DNA of 64,000 nucleotides from the NCBI RefSeq assembly GCF_000189635.1, contig NW_002476254.1, forward strand, positions 389,052-453,051. Direction: 5' to 3'. Below, piece after piece: positions 11,839-30,100 of this stretch. Below the pieces are notes generated by a model that was not told where the DNA came from, ran no database searches, and saw only the letters and a list, made by a program, of their open reading frames with translations. This DNA comes from Tetrahymena thermophila SB210 (lineage: Eukaryota; Ciliophora; Oligohymenophorea; Hymenostomatida; Tetrahymenidae). The position numbers and the translations under genes were made by a program. Within the stretch, counting starts at the first letter, position 1. Each line of letters starts with the position of its first letter.

Positions 11839-13114
11839 TTTCGAGTTTAAATTATGTAATATTGAATGGTTATTATGTTTAATGATTTTTGATCAAGTAT
11901 AACTTGGATATATTTATTATTATGTCTAAAGTTAAAAGTTTACCTTATAATTTTATCAAATATTTGTTTTTTGAAATGCATATATACATTACAAAAATAA
12001 AAGAAATTTTAAAAATAGTAATATGTAATTAAGTCTTTTACAACATATTTTGACTTAAGTAATTTTACCTCTAAAATGTTTGCTTACAAATTGTTGAATT
12101 AAGAAAATACCATAAAAGTTTAGTTTTATTTTATTTAATTTTGTTTTTAGTCCTTAATTATTACAAAATTCTTTTGAAATATATTTTATTTTAGTTGCTT
12201 TCTTCAATGCTTTAGGATTAAAAGAACTTAATAATAAAAATTTTTAAATTCCCAAATCATTTTAATTTTTGTTCTTATTAATTAATTTACTTATTTTTTA
12301 CTATTTATTTTTTGTTACAAATTTTAAAATTATTTTTGATCTTTCAATCAAATTTGCAATAAAATTTTATTTATTAGATACTTTGATTCAAAGTGTTTAA
12401 TGAAAAATTTTTTAAAAATTTCAATTTTAACTTTTTAAAATTAATATTTTTTAAATGTTTTATATTTGAAATAAATTAGTTTTTTTTATTACAAACAATC
12501 AAGATATATAATTAGAACTCTCAAAACTCAGAAAGAAAGAAAGAAAATGATCTTATTTAAACAAAAATAGAACTTTGATGATGCTTATAATAATAACGCT
12601 AAAGTTGATAAATAAACTAAAAATTTTTTAATAAAATAATTGGCAAAAAAAAGCACGAACGAATGTTTTGTTTATTTTATTACAAAAAATTCATCAAAAA
12701 TAAAGTTGAATAAAAAAAAGAAAAATTACAAAAACGGTAACTCTTAGAGAATTCGCAACAACTATTTCTATTTATTTATTAAAGAAAATAACACATTATA
12801 ATTTTTGATTGAATATCTTTAGCTTGGCTTTTTTGTTTTGTTTTATTGCAATAAAGGAATTTAAAACTTATAAAAATAAACACTAGGTGATAAATTTGTT
12901 TTATAAGATTAATTCTATCTAAAATATTTTAATAAAGAATACATGAAATTTATAAAGACACAAAACCAAACTACACCAATTCTATCATTTGCATTAAACT
13001 AAGTTTCCTTAGCTATATTTTAAATTTCTTTTTCAATATTTTATATTTTTTAAAGCATTAACAAAACTTAAAAATTAGCTGATTGCTTAAAATTAGCAGT
13101 GTTTAATTAATATT
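11839..13114. other. AT-rich intergenic spacer
   Basis: Between the 5' end of the MFS gene and the 3' end of the ABC transporter gene. Some longer open stretches exist only because TGA is the sole stop; codon content there is not protein-like. No gene supported. Confidence 0.55.
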
Positions 13115-17530
<4,416 letters not shown>

Positions 17531-18355
17531 TTCCTTTCTTTTTAATAAATCTATCCTTATTAAAAATTTTTTTAAACTTGTTAGCTCCTCCCTACTTATT
17601 ATTAATTTATATTGAAATATAAACAAAATTTTACAATTTTTTATTTTAATAAAATATGTTAACTAATTGTAATCTGTTAAATTCAAAGAATTTTTAATTT
17701 TTTGTTTGACTTTAAATGTATTTATTGCCTTTAATTAAGATAAATATATTAATAATGATAATAAAACAAGAAATTTTCAGGAATAATATTGTGTTAAAAA
17801 AATTTTTTATTAATATGATTAGCATATTAATTTTGCGATTAGATTAACTTTTATCCTTTAAAATTAACTTGAAAACCAATTATCTATTCATTAATTTTCT
17901 AGACTTAACACTACTAATTTATGGTAAATAATTTAAATTTTACCAATTACTTAATTAATATGCAAATAATTAAAATAGATAATCATAAATTGCATCTCAA
18001 ATAAATAAAAATTTTAATTTATAATAATTTTATAGCAAACATACTTTTTGTTTGATTAGTAAGATAAAAAAATGATAATTTGATGAAATATAACATCTCA
18101 AAAAAGATGAAAAATCATTATGTTTTAGGTTTATTTTTACATTTTTCATTATTAAAATTAGTAATATTTTGAATTTAATTAATTAATTAAATTTAAATAT
18201 TTTTTTTATTATTGCTTTTTTTGTGTTATACAGCATAAATTACATATTTTAAATGTATTTTGATTTCACGAGAAAGAAGAAATAAATGTTAAAAATAGAA
18301 TAATTTAAAAAAAATTAATACTTTCTCATATTTTTAAAAGTAATACATGTGAATC
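17531..18355. other. AT-rich intergenic spacer
   Basis: Between the 5' end of the ABC transporter and the 3' end of the 7TM gene. No gene, RNA or repeat recognised. Confidence 0.6.
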
Positions 18356-19369
18356 TCATTCATTTTAGTCAATATTTAATTATTTAGGTGATTTTTCAGA
18401 CTCTTCAAAAGTTAACTTGCCATTACTAATAGAAAGAATCCCTTGCTATAAATCTATAGCTTAATAAGATTATAGGTTATTTTAATCAATATGTTTATCA
18501 GAAGTAGCTTCATTTTATTATTTTTTAGAGATATGCTATTACTATAATTTTTCTAAATAGCATGGGTTAATAGAGACAATAAAATAAAACATCGAATTCA
18601 ATAATCCTATTAAATTATCAATGATGAAACCTATTTAAAGAAATACATCATTCTAAATTCCAAAACGACCAAGTATTCTTGAAATAATTATAGGAAAGAA
18701 GCAAATTATTAAAATAATAGGATAGAATATTAGCTTTTTATATTCATTTTAAATAACACAAGTTTATGTATCTTATAACTTTCTGTAATAATTAACAATC
18801 AATCCAATTACTATTGAATTAAATACCAAGATAGTAATATATGGTATATAATAAAATACCAATAGAATTATATCTGTTTTAAGCTAATTTCCTGCATTAA
18901 TAAAGCAAAAAGTATTTTCAAAGGGTCCTACATGTCCTATTGACCCACTCAAAAACAAAACTATGCCACTTATAAATGGGATTAAATAATTTACTACCCA
19001 AAATCTTCTAAATGCAGACTTTATATGAGCCTTTTTATTTTTAATTACTCTCATATATATTGAATACTAAATGGTAGAAGTACATATAAATGAACTAAGC
19101 ATCCAAGTTTATACATATATACCCATGATATAGCATCCAATTTAGCTTAGGTATGCATTGGGATCTATCAGCATCCAAATAGTCCTTGAAACATTTGTAG
19201 AGCTGAAAAAAAAATCACTAATACAAAGCATTAAAACTAGCTCATAAGGATAAGATTTAATTATTTTTCTTCTAATAAAACTGTATATTATAATAGATAA
19301 GGTTGATATAAATGAGCTACCACTCGTGATCAAAAGAAGCACAATAATATTATTTTATTCTAAAGCCAT
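18356..19369 (-). CDS. Seven-transmembrane receptor, cAMP-receptor-like
   Basis: Single-exon protein of 337 residues with seven hydrophobic segments. It fits the Dictyostelium cAMP-receptor/secretin-like GPCR group: TM1 ITSGSSFISTLSIIIYSFI, TM2 ELVLMLCISDFFFS, a conserved Cys before TM3 (IGCYIMGIYVQTWMLSSFIC), a basic second intracellular loop (MRVIKNKKAHIKSAFRRFWV), the TM4-TM5 loop with a second Cys (ENTFCFINAG), then TM5-TM7 ending ...NSMFYFIVSINP. The Cys pair would form the usual TM3-loop disulphide. The cytoplasmic tail is about 70 residues and Gln/Ser-rich. The ATG at 19,369 opens MALEQNNIIV just ahead of TM1. Ligand and G-protein coupling are not predictable; members of this group in ciliates are mostly orphans. 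Confidence 0.75.
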
Positions 19370-19884
19370 TTGAATTAGTTTAAACTAGATTAGTATTTAA
19401 ATATTTCTTACCCTTTCTATTAGGATGGTATACCAAATTTATTAGAATAAATATCCTTTTTTAAAAAATTAATTAAAAATAATTCTCTAATAAAACTGAA
19501 TATTAAATAAACTAACCCTTTTCTTATTTTCTAAGATATTTACCATAAATTTATTTTAAGAGTTTATTTCGATTGAAAAGTATGAGGTATTATATTTTGA
19601 AATTTCCATTATTAGTAAAACATAAAATTTTTATAAAATAATTTGTCATAATATTTTATAAAGATAGTATATATATATTTTTATAAATTTATAAAATCAG
19701 TAAATTTCAAATATATTTCAATAATTAAAATTGCTCATTTTATTCATAACAAAACTAATTAAAAATATTTATTAAATTTTTTTAGAAAAAGATTTGAGAA
19801 TATTTTAAAAATTAATTTTAAAAAACCAATATACAAAACAACATTAATGTGCTAATATTATCTAATTAATTATCAATAAATATT
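19370..19884. other. Intergenic spacer
   Basis: About 0.5 kb of AT-rich DNA between the start of the 7TM gene and the end of the aminopeptidase gene. Nothing recognisable. Confidence 0.6.
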
Positions 19885-22328
19885 TCATAATTCAGCTGTT
19901 TTTTTGTTAAGATAAGCAAGGCCAATTTGGTCATTTTGAGACTCTAAAAGAGGAGCTAACAAACTTCTAACCTAAATTATTTTAAAAATCAAATTTTTAT
20001 TTTAAAAAATCTATTTTATCAATTTTACCTTTTAATGATAAGCATTAATGTAGTCCTTATCAGCTTAAGTGAGTAAACTTAAATCAATAAGATTTCTGTC
20101 ATAGGGGACGAGGGTAAGATTTTCAAATCCTAAGAAACCTTCAGTTGGCTTCTTTACAACAACAAGATCATCTTCAATTCTAATACCAAAATGACCTTCC
20201 TTATAATATCCAGGTTCTTTATTTTTAACAAAAAAATAATATTAGTTAGTTTTGTATAATTTTTAATGTAATATTTACCATCAGTAACGATCATTCCTTC
20301 AACAAGAGGTTCACTTCTAAATTTGCTAATACCATGAGGTCCTTCGTGGACGTTTAAGAAATGTCCAACACCATGTCCAGTACCATGACCATAATCTAAT
20401 CCCTTTTACCATAAATACTTACGAGCAAGAGCATCAATGTCAGAACCACCAATTCTGGAACTAGCAGGCCATTGAACACGTTAGATATCCAAATTACCAA
20501 GAAGGACTCTTGTGTAGGCATCTTTTTCTTCATCAGTAGGAGTACCAAAGTGAACAGTTCTTGTGGTATCAGTAGTTCCATCACTATTTAATTTTAATAA
20601 AATAAATTTACAGTTAAAAAAAATTAAGTTATACTGATATTAAGCTCCAGAATCAACTAAGTAAATTTAGTTAGTGTTAAGTGTTAAGGCAGTAGCTTCT
20701 TCAGCACGATAGTGAACAACAGCACCATTAGGACCAGTAGATGAAATAGTATCGAATGAAAGACCTACATTCAATTCGTTGGCTCTTCTCTTATTATCTA
20801 AAACTTAAGAAGCAGTGTATTCTGTCCATTAAGTAGATTTCTTGACTACTAATTCATGTTCCAACCAAGCTAAATAGCTTACTAAGGAAGCACCATCTCT
20901 GATGTTGCAGGTCTTGAAACCTTGAATTTAAGTGGCTGTTTTGACTCCTTTCAATCTATTAATAATTGCTGTACCAGTCTATTCAACAACAAATTGAGGT
21001 GGAATAGAACTTAAAATTTTGTAGTTAACTTCTCCCTTATGAATAGCTATTTTTTGATCAATAGTTGTTACATCAGTAAAAATTTAAGTATATGGTCTAA
21101 TTTAGATGTGAATTGTTTCTAAATATTGACGGATATCTTCAGGGACTTTTTAGTCGTTAATGTAAAGTGTTCCTTTATTAGTATTAGTTTAGAAGCAATA
21201 ATGTAAAATCAAGTATGCTTTAAAAACAGGATTGAAGCTAATATCTGAACCTCTCAAGTTAAGAATCCCTAATTATTTAAAATAAAGGCATTATATTAAC
21301 TTCAATAACCTAAAGATATTATGTTTATAATTTTTTAGTACATGCAATTTCATCAAGTTTGGCAGAAAGAGTATAATTGGCTCCAAGGTTTTTAAGTTCT
21401 TTGCCAATAACTGCAATCTTTTCAGCTGCAGTTTAGCCAACATACTTATCTTCATGTCTGAAAATCTAAATATTTAATAAGATAGATGTAATTTTTTAAC
21501 TGTCTATCAAAATTATGTATTTACTTTATCTAATGAATCAGCTGGTTTATCAGTCCAAACAGCATCTACCAAGTTTTCTGAAACAGAAACAAATTAGATA
21601 TTGTGCTATTAAAAGTACTTAGTTCTATTTTCAACAGCATCTATTTATATTTTAAAATAAGTATTTCAATTTATTTAAATTCAGTATGCTATTTTAATAT
21701 AATGATTTCTTACCAGCTTAAATAAGAAGTGGATCAAAACCAATTTTATGTCCTGCTTATTATTCAGCAGCTTCAGCAAACCAAGTTTTAAAACCTTTTC
21801 AAATTAATAAAAAATCATGAATTCATTTTATTTAATCTCAAACTTAATATAATTATTTACCTAAGCCAGTCTTCTTTAATTCCCAGCCTTCTTCAAGTTA
21901 CTTAGAAGCCTTTATTAATATTTTATAAAAAATATTTTCGAATTTGTGATGATATGATATTGTTTTAAAAACCAACAGTATGTAGAAATTAATTCCAAAA
22001 AAAATAAAATTACAGCAATCCAATATCTAGAATCAGTGTAAAGGTAAGCATGTGTATCACTAATAAGAGCAAGTCCAGCTGAGCCTTTGAATCCAGAGAT
22101 GAAAGCTAATCTTTCATCTGAGCTTGCTATGTATTCACTCTAATATTATGTATAATAATGTAATTTTTAAAATTTAGAAATTGCAATTTAACGAGAAAAT
22201 TATAAAATGACATATATTTGAGTGAATAATTTTTATCATACGCTATGTTGATCATCGTGAGGAACGAGATAAGCCTTAAGGCCGTGTTGAGCCATAAGAG
22301 ATCTAATCTAAACTAATTTTTATGACAT
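19885..22328 (-). CDS. Xaa-Pro aminopeptidase (aminopeptidase P, M24B)
   Basis: Cytosolic-type metallopeptidase that removes an N-terminal residue preceding proline. The gene is split by roughly ten short introns. The start [20 protein letters not shown] leads to a creatinase-type N-domain ([29 protein letters not shown]). The catalytic pita-bread domain carries the metal and active-site motifs in order: YLVDSGAQYQ (about 20,634-20,661), [15 protein letters not shown] (about 20,550-20,590), [20 protein letters not shown] (20,341-20,398), a GMIVTDEPG Glu and HFGIRIEDD (about 20,170-20,195). All five expected ligands (Asp, Asp, His, Glu, Glu) are visible. The C-terminus [17 protein letters not shown] ends at TGA 19,885-19,887. 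There is no signal peptide or GPI signal, so the soluble XPNPEP1-like form is likely. Confidence 0.92.
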
Positions 22329-23544
22329 GATTGTTGAACAAAAGCTAAAGTATGTTGCTTGGTTAATTTTTTTTTTCTATAAGAAAGATTTGTTTAATGT
22401 TTGATATAACAATTAAATCATGATAAATTAGAACAGTGAGTATTTATGCAAAATCTTCTCTCTATTCTTTTTAATATTTTCTTTTATATATATTCTAGGA
22501 TATTTCTAAGATATTTGCGTGCAATAAAATTAATTAATTCCACTAAAATTTCAATTATTAAACTATTTATCTACTAGTAATTCGCCACTTTTTTACTAAA
22601 TAATCTTTGTATCTTTCCAAAATACCTTTTTTTATATTTATTTTTTTATAAAAAAATTTATAAATCAGTCATATTCATGTTTTTCATCCTTTTAAAAACT
22701 AAAATTCAGAATTTTCTTGAAACATTCATTTGCAATTTATTTGTCTTTTAAACTGTCTATAATAGTATAAATATACTATTATAAAATTAAAAATGCTCAA
22801 ATTTTCAATTTATATTTGCTTAAGATAAAATAATAATGTTATATATCTATCAATAACATTTATTATTTAAATATAATCAATTAGTTTTAATGAAAAAAAT
22901 ATTTTAAAATTAAATAAAAGTAATTTTAATTTATTGAAAGAAACTTTTAAATGAACTTAAAAAAATAATCAAGAGAATGAAAGTAATTACAAAACTAAAA
23001 ATAAATAATTTATATTATTAAAATGTATGATAAATATGTTTTTTTTTCTTTTTGTTGTAAATTGCTATTAATAAATTAATATTCTTTTTATAATCAAAAA
23101 TGTATGTAGTATTTTTTTTAAAAATTTAATCTTATTAAAAATTTTTTATAATATTTTCGAAATTTTTTTCATAATTGATAGATAATAATAAAATAAAATG
23201 TATAAGAAATAATAGTAAATCATATTTTCAAATTAAAAATAGATTTTTTCTTAAATTTAAACAATAACTATTTTCACTTTTTTTGAGATTTATTCAAAAA
23301 ATCTTTAATTTTTGGGTTTAAGAGAAAGTATTTAAATAAGAAATTAATAAATGAAACTTTATTTTGCAAATTTTAAATTTAAATTAAATTGAGAAATACA
23401 GGTAAACAATTAAAGAAGATAAAGAAGTACATTAATTAGATATTTGAGTTTTAGTAAGTGTGAAGTTAATGTAGGTAGATAGTAAAATTGAATAAGTTTA
23501 ATTAGTTTATTTTATATTTATTAAAATTTTAATTAAGATTGTAA
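22329..23544. other. AT-rich intergenic spacer with a small palindrome
   Basis: No gene seen. It holds a perfect 11-bp inverted repeat with a 2-bp loop at 22,759-22,782. Confidence 0.55.
22759..22782. repeat. Perfect short palindrome
   Basis: ATAATAGTATA, two bases, then TATACTATTAT: an exact 11-bp inverted repeat. It could form a hairpin or be chance in such AT-rich DNA. Confidence 0.5.
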
Positions 23545-24549
23545 TCAACAAGTAAGCTTCTTTTCAAGCTAAGCTTAAATTGTAGGAACTGAAACATTAT
23601 AAAATATTCTAAAAAGAATAGAGAGACCAATTAGAGATAAGAAAGAATAAGTTAGAACAAAAATGTGGTAAATAAAGGAAGATTTGATGTATAGCAAGTA
23701 CTTTTAATTATTGAAATCAGTATATTAAATTGTACTTATTATTTTAGTTCCTTTAATCTACTCTTGCTCTTGTTTAAATTATTCTTTCTTTTTAGACCAT
23801 AAATTTTATGAATATTCGTCAGATATTTTTGTTATAGAGTTAATTCTTAATTTAAATGAGTTATATTTACCCATTAAATCATTAATATTAATTAATTCAT
23901 AGTTGACTTTTTCAAACTCAAAATGGATGCTTTCTTACTAGAATTAAATACTTTATTAATTTTCTTAATTATTTGAGTTTGACTTATTTTAGATTTGTAA
24001 TTCATATACATTTTAAGATTCAATATCATTTTGTTGTTATTTGTTTTCTTAGCTTTTCTCTTATTATACTGCTACCAATTTATTAACAGCAAATGCAATC
24101 ATAGGAGTTAAATTTAAAAATGAGCTAATGTATGCTTCTACATGTTCAGATTCATGCTTTCTGTTTAGTATGCTTCTAAAAATAGAGCAGTTAGTGCATT
24201 CTATTAAATAAATAATATAGCAAACTCCAAAAAGGATCCATCCTAAAACTTTACCAATAGCCTATGAAATTGCAAAGTACAGAAAAGCCCATAACAAGAG
24301 ACTTATAATTATGTTTACGAAAGACATAGAGTCTGAGTATTATAGATAAATGAAGTCTTTCTTATTATCCCATGTTCTTTTATCAAAATTCTATTGTTCT
24401 TTTATATAACTTGTTTAATCGCTGAGCTTTTCCTCATTCGATATTGATTTCAATTCGGTAGCTTATTTTGAAGCATCAGGAATGTTAGCAACTAATTCAT
24501 TTTCGATGCATTTAGAGTTTGCAACAACTTTTGTTATTGTTTCTGGCAT
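23545..24549 (-). CDS. Multi-pass membrane protein resembling TMEM151
   Basis: Single-exon protein of 334 residues. The Glu/Lys/Gln-rich N-tail is about 75 residues. Next comes a hairpin of two membrane segments (FVNIIISLLLWAFLYFAIS and LGWILFGVCYIIYLIECTNC), then a Gln/Asn-rich loop, then KLRINSITKISDEYSQN. The C-terminal hydrophobic hairpin is YHIFVLTYSFLSLIGLSILF, followed by RIFYNVSVPTIQAQLEKKL. The phrase YLIEC after TM2, the Lys-rich block before the last segment and the Leu-Ser-x-x-x-LFR...LEKK ending follow the TMEM151 family layout. I make this link by pattern, not alignment, so treat it as tentative. Function is unknown even for human TMEM151. Confidence 0.6.
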
Positions 24550-27109
24550 TTTTAAAGATAGGTTTTCTTTTAGTTTTTTGATTATGCCTTTTTTATTGTT
24601 TTTTATATTTTTTAATTAATTTTTAAACTTTTTAAGCTTTTTCTCTCTCTTAAAGTTTTTTTTATGTACTCCACCTCGACTAGATTAATAAACTTACTTG
24701 TTGTCTATTGAGATATTTTAATTTCGAACTAAATTAAAGACAAATGAAGAAAATTTATCATAAATTTATTTATTCTATCAAAATTATTACACAGTAAAAT
24801 CATAGAAAAAATAAATTTTTTTTGAATATTAAGTAAAGAAACTTAAAAATATTTTGTCTACCTAAAAAACAAATAATATATAAAAGCTTTTCGTTTGTAT
24901 TTTTGCTTTTCATTCTAATAAAATTGTTAACTAAAATTAGTTTCTTTAGAATGTAATAGCTGTGAAAATTAGGTGATATTTTTAATTTAATTACTTTTAG
25001 AATGATGGTAAAAATAGATTATAAACTTCATATTAAACAAAGTCTCTAACATTTTTCAATACTGATAAATTTTGGTTTAAATTTAAATGAAAATTTAAAT
25101 TTGTTTGCGATAATTTGGAGCTTAAAAATTTTCTTTCACAAATTAGAAAATAAAGAATATTTTCTCCTTTTATGAATTAGTAAACTAAATTAAGTCTTTG
25201 AATTTTTCTATTTTAATAATGGATAATTATCAGATTTAAATAAAAAATGAAATAACTATCAAATTTTTTGCAAATAAATAATTATTAATATTTTAAAAGC
25301 CTTCTATCTAAATCTATTAATATTTTTAAATCATATTAATTTTTTAAATAATACACAAATAAACTATTTAGATTCCTAAAAAAATTTTTTAGTTTATTAT
25401 TATCATTGATTATTATTTGATTTTTGCGATATGTTCATCAAAAGCCATAAATTAACAGTAAAAAAATTATTTTTTAACAATTTTCAATCATTAAAATTCC
25501 ATAGAAAGTATCTTCAAAAATTCATAATAAGCCTATTTTGATGATTTTGATGACTATATAAAAAAATCTGATTAGCATTCATATTATTTAAGATTATTAT
25601 TAAGCAGTAAAACTTGAATTTATTTTGCTTTTACTTTCAATTAATATGCATTTGATTATTAGAGATCTAAATTTCTCAAAAAAAAATGTTTGTATTATAT
25701 AAAAATTGTTTTTAAACTTAATATTATTTTATAAGTTAATTTAATACAAGTTTTAGCAATTTTTAAATTGATCATAGTGTAATACGCTTATTTAGCATTG
25801 TTCTTAAAATTTGTTTATTTTCTTTATTTCAAAATTTCATTAAATATTAGATTACAATAATTTTAAAGCAAATATCAAAAAGCTTATTTTTTAAATATAT
25901 GTAAATGAATTTGTATTTATTAATATCTTTAATTATATTATTATAAATATTTAATATTTTAAAATGATTATATTTGTAAATAAATATAAAATTAAAAGAT
26001 TGTAAAATAGATTATCATGAATTTCAATCTCTTTCTTTTCATCATAATTTTAACCAAAAAAAATAATGTAAAAAACATTGTTATAAATTGGATATATCCT
26101 TTATAAAAATAATAAGATAAATATCAAAGTGAACGATTAATATTAAAGTGAAAAAATAAGTTTGACTTTAATAGAAAAGAAATTAATGAAAAGTTATCTA
26201 TTTTCTAATCAAATAACATAACTTCATATTAAAAATAAATATTGTAATTATAGATTAGTAAATTAATTTACCTTTTTTCTTGGTATTTTGAAATTTTTTA
26301 ATTAGCAAAATGAAATAGACATAGTTTTATTAAGATTACAACATATACCTGTGATATTAAGTTTTTACTAATTTATATATTAACTTAGATCTTTACAAAT
26401 TTAACCTTAAAAATACCAAGTTGTCAAGAAATAATTTTGTTTTTTAATTATAACAATTAAAATTAATTATGGTTTATCAATTATTTACTATAAATAAATG
26501 TATAAATTTTAGAATGATATTTTTTTAGAAATAAAGAAAAATGAAAATAATTAGAATTTAAAAATAAAATGAGAAATTACAAATAAAATTAATGTAGTTC
26601 AAATAATTGAATAGTTTCTATCAGTTATTTGAGATTTAAGTATATTATTTTATTTTTAACTTTTTATTATAAATAAGATCATTCAAAATATTTATTTAAG
26701 TACAATAAAAAGCAGTATAAATGCATAAATCAATAGGAGAATTAGTTTATTTTCTGGTTTTTTAGTAATTTGCTTAAATTAATTAAACAGTTAGTATACA
26801 TTTATGTTGATAACAACAAAAGAAAAATATTTTATTAATTATTAGTATAGTCGTTTAAATTAGTTAGTAAAATTTAAATTAGTTCTAAATTTTCGTTTTT
26901 GTTCAGTAATTAATTAGTGAATTTATTTATATTAAGATTATGAATTAATTTATTTATTTTAGTCAAATTATTTACCTCTTTTTATGTAATTTAAGTAATT
27001 CTTATGTAATGAAAAAATATATTATTCACATTTTTTTTGGTAATTAAAAATGTTTTTGTCAAAATTTATTTATTATTAGCTAGCTAGCTGAGCGAAAAAG
27101 CTTATGATC
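24550..27109. other. 2.5-kb gene-free AT-rich region
   Basis: I found no reading frame with protein-like composition on either strand, no tRNA-like or GC-rich island and no long repeat. It is among the longest gene-free stretches in the window. Confidence 0.55.
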
Positions 27110-30100
27110 TCAGTTTTTATATTTTAATTGATTGCGTATTCGAAGTGTGTTTGAGCCTTTCTAAGATTCCAGATTTTACATTTTTATCCATTTATCAAAG
27201 GAATCCATAGAGTCTAATCTAACTCTATAGGAACTTACAGAGTTACATCTTTATTTAGTTGATTTACGCTTAGGCTTAACTTCTTAGCTCATTTTTTCAC
27301 TTGCTAAATAGCTGGAGGATTCATAAGATTTATAGGTACTAGAGTTTTGATTAAAAATACCTTTTTCATAGGAATAGTCATAAATAAGAAATTCAGCTTA
27401 TAGCTCGGAGCTATTAATTTCCTTGAATTTTAGAGAATTATAAGGTCCTATGAGTTAAGATAGCTTTGCTGCCATTCTGATTCCAAAAAAAATTTTTCCA
27501 TTTTAATCAAACTCTTAAGCCATTTATTTCCAACCTAGATTTATTCCTTCTTCTTCTAGCTCGAGGAAAGGAAAATTGAAATTTTTATGGCATTTGTTAC
27601 GAATACGAATCTTTATACAATTATCTAATTATTAATCTCTTTATATAAGAAATGCTATAGTTCCATGCATTGGTGTATTTTCTACTGCATTTTAAAATAA
27701 ATTGAAAATAAGGTGTTGTAGCTTTGCTTCATCGTTAGTTATCTCATCACATTATTACTTTTAATTGACTTGGTAAGCTATAAGTTAATTTGTGTATGTA
27801 TTATTTTAAAAAGTTGGCTATTAATTAGTAATTTCTCTTATAGAGATATTGTTGTTGTTGTGGTTAATGTTGTTGTTGTTATTATTATTATAATTTTATT
27901 GAACATTAAAATTATCTTTGCTACTACTTAAATGATTTATAACTGTAGAGCTTATATTGCTAAAGCTCATATTTTATTAAATATTGCTACTGTTTAAGTT
28001 ATTGTTCATAGCAGAATTATTGTTTAAATTGTTTATGTTTATAATTGAAGTGTTGTGGTTGTTAGAATTGGCTTAGTTATTTTAATTGTTAATAAATACA
28101 CGAATGTCAGAAGAGATATGGTTATTTAAGTTGCTATTCACATTAATATTAGAGTTGGGATTACTAAAGTGAGACTCCTGAGAGTTAATTAAGACTTGAA
28201 TAGATTTACAGTCTATTTATTTTTAGAATATTCTTTATACATTCCTAATAACTCGTATAATAGAAAAAGGTTTCTCATCTATTTGTGTTCTTTTTTTATA
28301 TCGGAGTGCAAAGTAGTTTACAAAATTACTTATGACAGTTGTTGCTAGGATACCACTTTGCAATGCGTTATCAAGTTACCTTTTAGGTATGCAATATACA
28401 CCTTTCTAAGAAGTTGAAGTAGGGTTCGTCAAGTGACTCCCGTTGACTGCATTTCCAGCTGTGTTTTATGTTGTTTAAGTTGGTTAAGGAATATTCTAAT
28501 TTGAGTTTGTAGGTTTTAAGTTATTAGATAATCCAGATTCAGCAAGATATAAATTACTATTTATAAATCTGCTTACGTCGAGCTCAGTGATTATTTGACA
28601 CTGCTTTGTAATCTATTTTATTTCTTACACAAGTTAAACTACTTGGTCTGTAGACTTAAGGAGTGATTGCTTACAAAACTCTTCATAGAAAAATGAAAGG
28701 CGTGTTTGATTCTAAAATTTTTCTGAAATGTTAGAGTCGTCTAAAGACATGACAATAAAATAGTCATCTATACAAACATAAATAGATATTTTCATAGTGA
28801 ATTTAACATCACTAATATCCTCCTCTATGTATAATTTGTTGCTTTATTAGTTAATTAGTTAGGGTGATTGCTATTGATGAGCTAATTATGAATTCCTATG
28901 GTAAACGCATTTGTATTCTTCAAATTTTTTAGAATAGTCTTTATATCTGATTGACGGATGGTGTGGCATCATCATTTTTCTTTGTGATTTCTATGAAGTC
29001 ATCATGTTTATTAATGTTTTAGATTACCCAAAAAAAGATTTCGATGCTTATTATCCTCCAATTTTATTTGTAAACTCTGTTACATTATTACCTTATTAGT
29101 TCACTGGAAGTCCTGCAGCCAAGTTAGTTTTTGTAGATTTTTTGTCATTTGATTGTAGAGAACTTTAACGCAGAATTTCTTTTTGTAGTAACTCATCATC
29201 AAGTTATTAAAACCTTTGAATGAGAAACTCGTATAAATTAGTTTTTTTCTGGAGCGTAATTTCTTTTTATTTATATTGGGAATTTGGAGCTCTGCTTTCG
29301 TGTAGTGAGTTTACTATCCCAACTCCACTTTTATTGCTTTTATGATTCGACTACTCAAGATAAAATAATGTATCGTTAACTTCTTCTTTTATCTTTTTTT
29401 GGATAGTAACATGCTGACAAAAATCTATAAAATTTAAAGTAGTCCCATTTAAATTAAATACATGTCTGGCCTTTTCATTAGACATATGCAAATCAATGTC
29501 CTTTTTCTTTCTATCAAACTACACAACAAGCAGAGAATTTGGTATGACATTTTTTAATTTAAACATCCACTCAGCTTCGCGAATTAGCTATTCTCTACCT
29601 TATTCATCGCAGTAAAGATTGTAGCATGCGCAAAAAAAAATAGCAATAATATATTAAATATTGTAAAGTGCCAAGTTGTTAAAAGCACAATACAAAACAA
29701 AATTATATGCCAGTAAAATACATTTAACATTAAAATTACTTGTATTTTGAATCATTAAATAGCTTAGAATACCTAATACATAACCTAAGCTCTCTCTTTT
29801 CTCTCCTTTGTAATAAGAAGTTTGATATGAATTTGAATTATCAGCTTAATTTACAGTATTTATTAAAGTTTACTAAATGCTCCATATTGTGTGAATGATA
29901 ATACAGCCAAGTAGGTTGAGGCTTTCATATTTTAAGGGATAAAAGTGTACTGCTACTATAACAAATAAGGCTTATATTATTTATATTATAGAAAGAAGAT
30001 ATATGTACCAAGCTTTAACTCCCATTACAATCGCGACTATAATATCAATAAAACAAAGCAGAGCAACCACTAAGTAAATTAACTATATTTGAGTGGTAAC

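Noticed and set aside
27840-27900. GTT/ATT trinucleotide repeat
   Set aside because: It is the antisense of an Asn codon run inside the histidine-kinase-like protein, not an independent repeat element.
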